From positions 930,501 to 994,500 of the forward strand of contig JARHVA010005493.1 in NCBI GenBank assembly GCA_037957365.1: a DNA stretch of 64,000 nucleotides. Direction: 5' to 3'. Made by a program: the position numbers and the translations under genes. Position 1 is the stretch's first letter. Every line of letters starts with the position of its first letter. The DNA comes from Torreya grandis (Eukaryota; Streptophyta; Pinopsida; Cupressales; Taxaceae). The notes under the pieces are model-generated. The model did not search any database and was not told where the DNA came from. It saw only the letters and a program-made list of their open reading frames with translations. This document shows positions 9,782 through 21,531 of the stretch, in pieces.

Positions 9782-10863
9782 TGTTAGGTTGTGGAGCTAA
9801 AATCTTCACTGTTATGCAAATTGTGGAGGTTGCTGAGTTTTAGAGTAACTGACATCAGTGAAGCCAACTGACATCGGTCATCTTTAGCTATGTAATAATT
9901 GACATCGGTTAGAGGTTAGCCGACATCAGTCAGACAGGAACCGATGTCGGCAACCTGTGTGTGTGCATTTGCATGCATCTCCAGACATACAGAGACCGAT
10001 GTCGGTCATCTATGCGTACTAGTCTAATTTTAGATGGACAATTAGTTTGCATGTAAAGACTAATTTTAGTCTTGAGTCTGCATTTATAATTATTGTAATT
10101 GGAAAGTCTAATTATTGTTTGCATGGGATCCATTTAAGAGACCCATGGGGCTGTATTGTAATCAAGGATCAAAAGGACTTGTCAAGGACAAGGACAAGGG
10201 TTCTTCCAAGTGTACGATCAGTTGATCTATAGGTTGCAAGATCAAGAAGATCTACATGGTAAGCAAGGTCAGTTGATCTACGATGTAACAAGATCAAGAA
10301 GATCTACGGGGGGGTGTGTGTGTATAAGGTTAGTTAGATCTGTGGGGTAGCAAGATCAAGGAGATCAACAACACAACAAGGAGCAAGATCAAGGAGATCT
10401 GCTTGGTGTACTTGGTCATCAGGTATAGGTATTGTAGGCAAAGCAACTAGTTGAGTTGATTGTCACAAGTGGACTGGCATTAGGCAACAACAACCATTGG
10501 GTTGATTATCACTGACTGGTGGAAACAACAACTCTATGTTTGAGTTGATTGTGTTTGTAATTGACAGAGAGAGAGAACTCTTGAGGGAGAATTACTGTAC
10601 ACCGAAGAGGTGTGAGAAGAGTGTGATTTCTTCATTGTATTTATTTCTGGAAGAGTGTTAATACAAGATTGTATTGTCTCTCATATTTTGTGTTGTTTCT
10701 GAATTCTAATTACATATTACTTCTAGTTTAATTCCGTGTTTAGTTGCTTATACAAAGGTAATCAATTGTGCTCTTAAAGAGTAGGATCCTGACAAGTGGT
10801 ATCAGAGCTTGTGTGTAGATCCTGACAAGTGGTATCAGAGCTGTGTGTTCTATGATGCTAACA
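9782..10863 (+). repeat. Array LTR 2
   Basis: It runs from TGTTAGG to CTAACA before the internal primer site at 10866. Primer-site copies inside the LTR lie at 10797 and 10830. The palindrome block is at about 9845-10010; the TATA-like box has decayed to CATTTAAG (10131). Differences from LTR 1 are many and mostly C/T and G/A. Confidence 0.87.
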
Positions 10864-10973
10864 AGTGGTATCAAAGCCTAGTTAAAGGTTCATCAAAGCC
10901 TGGTTCAGAGCTGGTTAGTGTTTGTTGATTACAGGTCACTCTTAGGGGTTTCTGATTTAGTGGGAGTAAAGCA

Positions 10974-13203
10974 ATGGCAGAAGAAAGTACACTAAGAATA
11001 GAGAAATTCAATGGCAAGAATTATCAATTATGGAATTGTGGAAAGAAAGGGCATGTAATGAAATATTGTTGGTTGGTAGAAGATCAACATGAAGGAAATA
11101 AAGAAGTAAATGATGTAAGTATTTTTGCATGGGATGCTCTTATATGTTCCTTGGATAAAGTAGAATATTGGGTTTTAAATTTTGTTTCCTCTTTCCATGC
11201 AACCCCAAATAGAGTATTTTTCTATGATTATGTCCATGGAGACTTTGTATAGATTTATTTAAAGGTTGGTGAGCCTTGTCAATTGTTGGCAAAGGGGAAG
11301 TGCAGCTGAAATTGCAGACGGGCAACACATGGGTGTTGAAGGATGTCATGCATGTCCCAGTCCTGAAGAGGAGTCTAGTTTTTGTAGGAAAGTTGGGTGA
11401 TGAGGGTTGCACAATAACTCTCATAGTAGAATTTTGGAAAGTTTCCAAGGGTGCACTTAAATTATCATGTGGTAAGAAAGTAGGTACTCTTTATCTATCT
11501 ACTTGTATTACTGATTCTATATGTAGATGCAAAGATGTGGCTCTATAGGCTTGGTCACATGAGTGAGAAGGGAATGCATGTTCTTAAGTCAAATGGTAAG
11601 CTCTCAGATTTGATAGACCGAGATTTCTATGAGCAGTGTTATGCTACAAAAAAGGATTAGGTTTATTGTAGGGAGAGGAAATTTGATGTTTTTGATAAAT
11701 CTAAGAACTAGAAATCCTTGGTATTTAAGGAGAAGATGATGGATAGAGATTAGCTCAAGAGGTTGAATAATTTTGAGTAGGGTAGTGTTGATTTGGACAA
11801 GGTTATGATCCAAAATGAGCTCATGGGTAAAAATCATCAATCACAGGAAAACACAATTACCGACATTAGTCAGGTGAGAACCGACGTTGATAAGGCAGGA
11901 ACCAACATCGGTCATATGCAAACCAAAGTCAGTGATGTTAGGTAGGTGGACACTGATGTTGGTCAGTGAATCGATGTCAGTGATTAGGAGGAATCGACAT
12001 GAGTCAGGTGCAAACTGAGGTTGGCTAGAGGTGATTGAGATCGGTCACTATCAGAATAAATTTTGGGTGGACATCAAGTTGTCAAGGAGTCTCAAATGCC
12101 CATGTGGAGGATTGAAAGGTTAAGTAAGCCTCAAATTCATTATTCCAATTCTTTACACTACTTGTTGCTCACTGATGGTCAAGAACCAAGAAGTTTTGAA
12201 GAGGTAATGCAGGTAAAATCTAGGAAACAGTGGGAGCATGGCATGAATAAGAAAATTGATTCCTCGAAAGAGAACCAAATGAGAGATTTGGTAGAGTTGC
12301 CAGGTGGGATGAAAGCACTGAAAGATGAATGGATTTACAGGTTAAAGAAAGGAGAGAATGGATAGGTGAGATAAAAGACCAGGTTATATGGTCTTGAGCA
12401 AGCTGCAGGACAATGGTGTTTAAGGTTTGACAGGTGTATGACAAAGCATGGCTTTAATCAATGTCAATGTAACCATTGTGTTTATTTTACTTAGATAATA
12501 TTAGATACATTATTCTGTTATTGTATGTAGTTTATATTCTTATTGCAGGGTCACACATGTAAGAGATTACTGAGCTAAAGGTAAAATTAGTTCAGAGGTT
12601 TGCCATGAAGGATTTAGAAGCAGCCAAAAAAATCCTTGACATGAGTATTTCTAGAGACAGGGAAAGTCACAGGTTGATTTTGTCTCCAGAGGATTATGTG
12701 AATAAGGTAGTGGAGAGGTTCAATATGTAGGATGTAGAACCGATTAGCACACTTATGGTTGGATAGTTCAAGTTGAGCACAAAATAGTGTCTTAAATCAC
12801 ATGATGAGGTTGAGTACATGAGTACTAGACATGATATCACCCAAGTAGTGGGAGTTGTCATCAAGTTAATGGCCAATCCAAGAAAGGAGCACTAGAAAGT
12901 AGTTCAGTGGATTCTCAGGTATTTGAGAGGGACCAACAGCATGTATTTATGTTATGCAGGGTCAAGCACTTCTCTACATGGGTATGTAGATTTGGATATG
13001 GCAGGTGACTTAGATGATAGGAGAAACACCACAGGATATGTGTTCACTATTGTTGGTACAGCGGTTAGCTAGATTTCAGAGATGGATAAGGTTGTTATCG
13101 TCATAGTGGCTAGCAAGGATAAGAACCTTGTGGAAATGTTAACAAAGCTGGGAACAAAGGAGAAGTTGAATCTTCATTCAACTTCTGTTGTTCTTCAAGA
13201 TTA
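10974..13203 (+). pseudogene. Array unit 2: deleted gag-protease-RT-RNase H frame
   Basis: It starts MAEESTLRIEKFNGKNYQLW and has the same gag deletion and knuckle fusion as unit 1. The protease motif reads NFVSSFHATPNR, so Asp is also lost. A one-base deletion near 11281 shifts the frame. Integrase and the RT centre are absent as in the other units. The RT active-site box reads YVVYIL (about 12520). RNase H and polyprotein-end remnants (LHGYVDLDM, EMLTKLGTKEKLNL) close the frame at TAG 13201-13203. The palindrome block lies at about 11868-12060. Confidence 0.83.
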
Positions 13204-13286
13204 GACTTGAAGAGGGATACAAGCCAAGAAACAAAATTAGATGATGTATAGGTACAGGTGCAACTATTTATCTCCAAGTGGGAGAT

Positions 13287-14361
13287 TATTAGGTTGTGGA
13301 GCTAAAAGCTTCACTATTATGCAAATTATGGAGGTTGCTTTGTTTCAGAGTAACTGACGTCGGTCAGGCCAACCAGCATCAGTCATCTTTAGCTATGTAG
13401 TAACCAACATCGATTAGGGGTCGGTCGACATAAGTCAGATAGGAACCGATGTCGGGAACCTATGTGTGTGCATTTGCATGTGTCTCTAAATAGATAGAGA
13501 CTGATGTCAGTCATCTGTGCGTATTGGTCTAATTTTAGATAGACAATCAGTTTGCATGTAAAGACTAATTTTAGTCTTGAGTTTGCATTTCTAATTATTG
13601 TAATTGGGAAGTCTAATTATTGTTTGCAAGGGATCTATTTAAGAGACCCATGGGGTTGTATTGTAATCAAGGATCAAAAGGACTTGTCAAGGATAAGGAG
13701 AAGGGTTCTTCTAAGTGTAAGATCAGTTGATCTACAGGTTGTAAGATCAGGGAGATCTACATGGTAAGCAAGGTCAGTTGATCTACGGTGTAGCAAGATC
13801 AAAGAGATCTACAGGGGGTGTGTGTGTGCAAGGTCAGTTAGATCTATAGGGTAGCAAGATCAAGGAGATTAACAACACAACAAGGAGCAAGATCAAGGAG
13901 ATTTGCTTGGTGTACTCGATCATTGGAAACAGGTATTATAGGTAAAACAACCGGTTGAGTTGATTGTCACAGGTGGACTGGCAGTAGGCAAAAATAACCA
14001 CTGGGTTGATTGTCACTGATTGGTGGAAACAACTCTGTGTTTGAGTTGATTGTGTTTGTAATTGATAGAGAGAGAACTCTTGAGGGAGAATTATTGTATG
14101 CTCAAGAGGTGTGGAAAGAGTGTGATTTCTTCATTATATTTTCTTATGAAGAGTGTTAATATAAGATTGTATTATCTCTCATATTCTGTGTTGTTTTTGA
14201 ATTCTAGTTACATATTACTTCTAGTTTGATTCCGTGTTTAGTTACTTATACAAAGGTAATCAATTGTGCTCTTAAGGAGTAGGATCCTGACAAGTGGTAT
14301 TAGAGCTTGTGTGTAGATCCTGACAAGTGGCATCAGAGATGTGTGTTTTATAATCCTAACA
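13287..14361 (+). repeat. Array LTR 3
   Basis: The terminal dinucleotide has mutated to TA (TATTAGGTTGTGG); the end is CCTAACA. TATTTAAG lies at 13636-13643. Primer-site copies inside the LTR are at 14295 and 14328; the internal one is at 14364. The palindrome block spans about 13350-13510. Confidence 0.86.
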
Positions 14362-14471
14362 AGTGGTATCAGAGCCTGGTTAAAATTTCATTAGAGCATG
14401 GTTCAGAGCAGGTTAGTGTTTGTTGATTACAGGTCACTCTCAGGGATTTCTGATTGAGTGGGAGTAAAACA

Positions 14472-16726
14472 ATGGTAGAAGAAAGTACATTAAGAATGGA
14501 GAAATTCAATTGCAAGAATTATCAATTATGGAATTGTGGAAAGAAAGGGCATGTAAAGAAAGATTGTTGGTTGTTAAAAGATCAGCATGAAGGAAATAAA
14601 GAAGCAAATGATGCAGGTATTGTTGCACGGGATGCTCTTATATGTTCCTTAGATAAAGTAGAATCTTGGGTTTTAGATTCTGTTGCCTCTTTCCATGCAA
14701 CCCCAAATAGAGTATTTTTCCATGATTATGTCCATGGAGACTTTGGAAAGATTTATTTAGGGGTTGGTGAGCCTTATCAAATTGTTGGCAAAGAGGAAGT
14801 GCAGCTGAAATTGTAGACGAGCAACACATGGGTGTTGAAGGATGTCATGCATGTCCCAGTCCTGAAGAGGAGTCTAATTTTTGTAGGAAAGTTGGGTGAT
14901 GAGGGTTGCACAATAGCTCTCATAGTGGAATCTTGGAAAGTTTCTAAGGGTGCACTTGAATTAGCATGTGGTAAGAAAGTAGGTACTCTTTATCTATCTA
15001 CTTGTATTACTGATTCTCCTTATGTTTTATCTACTTTAGATGTAGATGCAAAGATGTGGCTCTATAGGCTTGGTCACATGAGTGAGAAGGGAATGCATGT
15101 TCTTAAGTCAAATGGTAAGCTCTCAGATTTGATAGACCGAGATTTATGTGAGCAGTGTTATGCTATAAGAAAGGATTGGGTTTATTTTAGGGAGAGGAAA
15201 TCTAACGTTTTTAACAAATTTAAGAACTAGAAAGCCTAGGTTTTTAAGGAGAAGATGATGGATAGAGATCAGCTTAAGAGGTTGAATAATTCTGAGTAGG
15301 GCAGTGTTGATTTGGACAAGGTTATGATCTAAAATGAGCTCATGAGTAAAAATCATCACTCATAGGAAAACATAGTTATTGATGTCGGTCAGGTTAGAAC
15401 CGACGTCGATCAGGTAGGAACCAACATCGGTCATGTGCAGACCAAAGTCAGTGATGTCAGGCAAGTGGACACTGACGTTGGTTAGTGAACTTATATCGGT
15501 GATAAGGAGGAATCGACATCGGTCAGGTTTAGACTGAGGTTGGCTAGAGGTGATCGAGATCAGTCACTATCAGAACAAATTTTGGGTGGACAACAAGTTG
15601 TCAAGGAGTCTCAAATGTCCATGTGGAGGACTGAAAGGTTAAGTAAGCCTCAAATTCATTATTCCAATTCTTTACACTACTTGTTGCTCACTGATGGTCA
15701 AGAACTAGGAAGTTTTGAAGAGGTAATGCAGGTAGAATCTAGGAAACAATGGGAGCATGGCATGAATAAAGAAATTGATTCCTTGGAAGAGAACCAAATG
15801 AGAGATTTGGTAGACTTTCCAGCTGGGATGAAAGCACTGAAAGACGAATGGATTTATAGGTTAAAGAAAGGAGAGAATAGATAGGTGAGACAGAAGGCCA
15901 GGTTATATGGTCTTGAGCAAGCTGTAGGACAATGGTGTTTAAGGTTTGACAGGTGTATGACAAAGCATGGCTTTAGTCAATGTCAATGTGACCATTGTGT
16001 TTATTTTACCAGGTTGGATAATATTAGCTACATTATCATGTTACTGTATTAGTGTATATGCTTATTGCAGGGTCACACATGTAGGAGATTGATGAGCTAA
16101 AGGTAAATTTAGTTTAGAGGTTTGCCATGAAGGATTTGAAAGTAGTAAAGAAAATCCTTGGCATGAGTATTTATAGAGACAGGGAAAGTCATAGGTTGAT
16201 TTTGTCTCCAGAGGATTATGTGAATAAGGTAGTGGAGAGGTTTAATATGTAGGATGTAGAACCAGTTAGCACACCTATGGTTGGACAGTTCAAGCTGAGC
16301 ACAGAATAGTGTCCTAAATCACATGATGAAGTTGAGTACATGAGTACTAGACCTGGTATTATCCAAGCAATAGGATTTGTCAGTAAGTTAATGACTAATG
16401 TAAGAAAGGAGCACTGAAATGTAGTTCAGTGGATTCTCAAGTATCTGAGAGGGACCAGCAATAGGCATTTATGTTATGTAGGGTCAAGCACTTCTCTACA
16501 TGGGTATGTAGATTTAGATATGGTAGGTGACTTGGATGAAAAGAGAAGCACCATAGGATATGTGTTCACTGTTGGTGGTATGGCAGTTAGCTAGATTTTA
16601 GAGATGCAAAAGGTTGTTGCAGTCATGGTGGCTGGCAAGGATAAGAACCTAGTGGAAATGTTAACAAAGCCAAGAATAAAGGAGAAGTTGAATCTTCATT
16701 CAACTTCTGTTGGTCTTCAAGATTAA
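14472..16726 (+). pseudogene. Array unit 3: deleted gag-protease-RT-RNase H frame
   Basis: From ATG 14472 the gag-knuckle fusion reads without stops into protease, where the motif is LDSVASFHATPNR: the catalytic Asp is kept and the following Gly is Val. A TAG at 14814-14816 replaces a glutamine. The next stretch (14832-15230) covers the protease end and GAG-pre-integrase. The palindrome block is at 15378-15575, RT entry at about 15540-15884. A one-base loss in the YVVY box (about 16046) and further stops break the RT. The frame ends with TAA 16724-16726. Confidence 0.84.
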
Positions 16727-16808
16727 ACTTGAAGAGGGATACAAGCCAAGAAACAAAATTAGATGATGTATAGGTATAGGTGCAGCTGTTTATCTCTAAG
16801 TGGGAGAT

Positions 16809-17894
16809 TGTTAGGTTATGGAGTTAAAAGCTTCACTATTATGCAAATTGTGGAGGTTGATGAGTTTCAGAGTAACCGACGTCAGTCAAGCCAATCGACA
16901 TCAATCATCTTCAGCTACGTAGTAACTGACATCGGTTAGGGGTTGGTCGACATCAGTCAAATAAGAACTAATGTCGATAACTTGTGTGTGTGTGTGTGTG
17001 TTTGCATGTGTCTCTAGACAAACAAAGACTGATGTCAATTGTTTGTGCGTATTAGTCTAATTTTAGATGGATAATCAGTTTGCATGTAAAGACTAATTTT
17101 AGTCTTGAGTCTATGTTTCTAATTATTGTAATTGGGAAGTCTAATTATTATTTGTATGGGATATATTTAAGAGACCCATTGGGCTGTATTGTAATCAAGG
17201 ATCAAAAGGACTTGTCAAGGACAAGGACAAGGGTTCTTCCAAGTGTAAGATTAGTTGATCTACAGGTTTCAAGATGAGGGAGATCTACATGGTAAGCAAG
17301 GTAAGTTGATCTACGGTTTAGCAAGATCAAGGAGATCTGTGGGGGTGTGTGTGTGTGTAAGGTCAGTTAGATCTGTGGGGTAGCAAGATCAAGGAGATCA
17401 ACAACACAACAAGGAGCAAGATCAAGGAGATCTTCTTGGTGTACTCGGTCATTGGGTACAGGTATTGTAGGCAAAGCAACCAGTTGAGTTGATTGTCATA
17501 GGTGGACTGGCAGTAGGCAACAACAACCATTGGGTTGATTGTCATTGGCTGGTGGAAATAACAACTCTATGTTTGAGTTGATTGTGTTTGTAATTGACAG
17601 AGAGAGAACTCTTGAGGGAGAATTATTGTACACCCAAGAGGTGTGGGAAGAGTGTGATTTCTTCATTGTATTTCTTTATGGAAGAGTGTTAATACAAGAT
17701 TGTATTGTCTCTCATATTCTATGTTGTTTCTAAATTCTAGTTACATATTACTTCTGGTTTAATTCTATGTTTAGTTGCTTATACAAAGGTAATCAATTGT
17801 GCTCTTAAGGAGTAGGATCCTAACAAGTGGTATCAGAGCTTGTGTGTAGATCCTAACAAGTGGTATCAGAGCTGTGTGTTCTACAATCCTAACA
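16809..17894 (+). repeat. Array LTR 4
   Basis: It runs TGTTAGGTTATGG to CCTAACA. A GT dinucleotide run is expanded at about 16984-17001. TATTTAAG lies at 17164-17171. Primer-site copies inside the LTR are at 17828 and 17861; the internal one is at 17897. Confidence 0.87.
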
Positions 17895-18004
17895 AGTGGT
17901 ATCAGAGCCTGGTTGAAGGTTCATCAGAGCATGGTTTAGAGCATATTAGTGTTTGTTGATTATAGGTCACTCTCAGGGGTTTCTAATTGAGTGGGAGTAA
18001 AGAA

Positions 18005-20259
18005 ATGGTAGAAGAAAGTACACTAAAATGGAGAAATTCAATGGCAAGAATTATCAATTATGGAATTGTGGAAAGAAAGGGCATGTAAAGAAAGATTGTT
18101 GGTTGGTAGAAGATCATAATGAAAGAAATAAAGAAGCAAATGATGCAGGTATTGTTGCACGGGATGCTCTTATATGTTTCTTGAATAAATTAGAATCTTG
18201 GGTTTTAGATTCTGTTGCCTCTTTCCATGCAACCCCAAATAGAGTATTTTTCAATGATTATGTCCATGGAGACTTTGAAAACATTTATTTAGGGGTTGGT
18301 GAGCCTTGTCAAATTGTTGGTAAAGGGGAAGTGCAACTGAAATTGTAGACAGGAAACACATGGGTGTTGAAAAATGTCATGCATGTTCCAGTCTTGAAGA
18401 GGAGTCTAATTTTTGTAGGAAATTTGGGTGATGAGGGTTGCAAAATAACTCTCACAGTGGAATCTTGGAAAGTTTACAAGGGTGCACTTGAATTAGCATG
18501 TGGTAAGAAAGTATGTACTCTTTATCTATCTACTTGTATTATTGATTCTCCTTCTATTTTATCTACTTTAGATGTAGATGCAAAGATGTGGCTCTATAGG
18601 CTTGGTCACATGAGTGAGAAGGGAATGCATGTTGTTAAATCAAATGGTAAGCTTTTAGATTTTTTAGACTGAGATTTTTGTGAGCAGTGTTATGCTAGAA
18701 GAAAGGATTGGGTTTATTGTAGGGAGAGAAAATCTAATGTTTTTGACAAATTTAAGAACTAGAAAGCCTTGTTTTTTAAGGAGAAGATGATGGACAGAGA
18801 TCAGCTCAAGAGGCTGAATAATTCTGAGCAGAGCAATGTTGATTTGGACAAGGTTATGATCCAAAATGAGCTCGTGAGTAAAAATCATCACTCACTGGAA
18901 AACACAGTTACCAACGTCGGTCAGGTGAGAACCAACGTCGATCAGGCAAGAATTGACATTAGTCATGTGCATACCAAAGTCAGTGATGTTGGGCAGGTGG
19001 ACACTGACGTTGGTCAGTGAACCGATATCAGCAATAAGGAGGAATTGACATCAGTTAGGTGCAGACTGAGGTCGGCCAGAGGTGACCAAGATTGGTCACT
19101 ATCAGAATGAATTTTGGGTGGACAACAAGTTGTCAAGGAGTCTCAAATGCCCATGTGGAGGACTGAAAGGTTAAGTAAGCCTCAAATTCATTATTCCATT
19201 TCTTTACACTACTTGTTGCTAACTCATGGTCAAGAACTAGGAAGTTTTGAAGAGGCAATGTAGGTAGAATCTAGTAAATAGTGGGAGCATGGCATGAATA
19301 AGGAAATTGATTCCTTAGAAGAGAACCAAATGAGATATTTGGTAGAGTTGCCAGTAGGGGTGAAAGCACTGAAAGATGAATGGATTTACAGGTTAAAGAA
19401 AGGAGAGAATGGATAGGTGAGACAAAAGGCTAGGTTATATGGTCTTGAGCAAGCTGTAGGACAATGGTGTTTATGGTTTGATAGGTGTATGACAAAACAT
19501 GGCTTTAGTCAATGTCAATGTGACTATTGTGTTTATTTTACCGAGTTGGATAATATTAACTACATTATCCTATTACTGTGTGTAGTGTATATGTTTGTTG
19601 TAGGGTCACACATGCAGGAGATTGCTAAGCTAAAAGTAAAATTAGTTCAGAAGTTTGCCATGAAGGATTTGGAAGTAGAAAAGAAAATCCTTGGCATGAG
19701 TATTTATAGAGACAGGGAAAGTCACAGGTTGATTTTATCTCCAGAGGATTATGTGAATAAGGTAGTGGAGAGGTTTAATATGCAGGATGCAGAACTGATT
19801 AACACACCTATGGTTGGACAGTTCAAGCTGAGCATAGAATAGTGTCCTCAATCACATGATGAGATTGAGTACATGAGTACTAGAATTGTTATTACCCAAG
19901 CAGTGGTAGTTATCAGCAAGTTAATGGCCAATCCAGGAAAGGAGCACTAGAAAGTAGTTCAGTGGATTCTCAGGTATCTGAGAGGGACCAACAGTAGGTA
20001 TTTATGTTATGTAGGGTCAAGCACTTCTCTACATGGGTATGTAGATTTAGATATGGCAGGTGACTTGGATGACAGGAGAAGCACCAGAAGATATGTGTTC
20101 ACTGTTGGTGGTAAAGCGATTAGCTAGATTTTAGAGATGCAAAAGGTTGTTGCAGTCATAGTGGCTAGCAAGGATAAGAACCTTGCAAAAATGTTAACAA
20201 AGCCAAGAACAAAGGAGAAGTTGAATCTTCATTCAACTTTTATTGGTCTTCAAGATTAA
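18005..20259 (+). pseudogene. Array unit 4: deleted gag-protease-RT-RNase H frame
   Basis: The initiation ATG at 18005 is followed by a small deletion, and the frame recovers at ATG 18028 (MEKFNGKNYQLW). Protease keeps Asp (LDSVASFHATPNR). The heptad-coding palindrome block at 18908-19110 lies in an open stretch that starts in the preceding linker (18769-19020). The RT part at 19417-19842 is the longest open RT segment of the array and shows the active-site replacement CVVYMFV; before it lies the TAG shared by all units. The frame ends with TAA 20257-20259. Confidence 0.84.
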
Positions 20260-20341
20260 ACTTGAAGAGGGATACAAGCCAGGAAACAAAATTAGATGAT
20301 GTATAGGTACAAGTGCAGCTGTTTATCTTTAAGTGGGAGAT

Positions 20342-21421
20342 TGTTAGGTTATGGAGATAAAAGCTTCACTATTATGCAAATTGTGGAGGTTTTTGAGTTT
20401 TAGATTAACTACATCAGTCAGGCCAACTGACATTGGTCATCTTCAGCTACGTAGTAACTGAAATTGATTAGGGGTCGGCCGACATCGGTCAGATAGGAAC
20501 TGACATCGACAACCTGTGTGTGTGCATTTGCATGTGTCTCCAAACAGGCAGAGATCGACGTCGGTCATCTGTGTGTACTGGTCTAATTTTAGATGGACAA
20601 TCAGTTTGCATGTAAAGACTAATTTTAGTCTTGAGTCTACATTTCTAATTATTGTAATTGGGAAGTCTAATTGTTGTTTGCATGGGATCTATTTAAGAGA
20701 CCCATGGGGCTGTATTGTAATCAAGGATCAAAAGGACTTGTCAAGGACAAGGACAAGGGTTCTTCCAAGTGTAAGATCAGTTGATTTGTAGGTTGAAAGA
20801 TCAGGGAGATCTACATGGTAAGCAAGGTAAGTTTATCTGTGGTGTAGCAAGATCAAAGAGATCTGCAGGGGGTGTGTGTGTGTGCAAGGCTAGATAGATC
20901 TATGGGGTAGCAAGATCAAGGAGATCTGTAACACAACAAGGAGCAAGATCAAGGATATTTGCTTAGTGTACTCGGTCATTGGGTACATGTATTGTAGGCA
21001 AAGCAATTGATTGAGTTGATTGTCATAGGTGGACCGGTAGTAGGCAACAACAACCATTGGGTTGATTGTCACTGATTGGTGGAAATAACAACTCTATGTT
21101 TGAGTTGATTGTGTTTGTAATTGACAGAGAGAGAGAAATCTTGAGGGAGAATTACTGTACGCCCAAGAGGTGTGGGAAGAGTGTGATTTTTTTATTGTAT
21201 TTCCTTCTGAAAGAGTGTTAATACAAGATTGTATTATCTCTCATATTTTGTGTTATTTCTGAATTCTAGTTACATATTACTTTTGGTAATTCTGTGTTTA
21301 GTTTCTTATACAAAAGTAATCAATTGTGCTCTTAAGGAGTAAGATCCTAACAAGTGGTATCAGAGCTTGTGTGTAGATCCTGAAAAGTGGTATTAGAGCT
21401 ATGTGTTCTATGATCCTGACA
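20342..21421 (+). repeat. Array LTR 5
   Basis: It runs TGTTAGGTTATGG to CCTGACA. TATTTAAG lies at 20690-20697. Primer-site copies inside the LTR are at 21355 and 21388; the internal one is at 21424. The palindrome block spans about 20405-20575 and includes near-intact copies such as GACGTCGG at about 20556. Confidence 0.87.
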
Positions 21422-21531
21422 AGTGGTATTAGAGCCTGGTTGAAGGTTCATCAGAGCCTGGTTCAGAGTAGGTTAGTGTTTGTTGATTACAGGTCACTCT
21501 AAGGGGTTTTTGATTGAGTGGGAGTAAATCA

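Noticed and set aside
16984..17001. GT dinucleotide run as a functional element
   Set aside because: Simple microsatellite in LTR 4; length varies between LTRs as expected from slippage.
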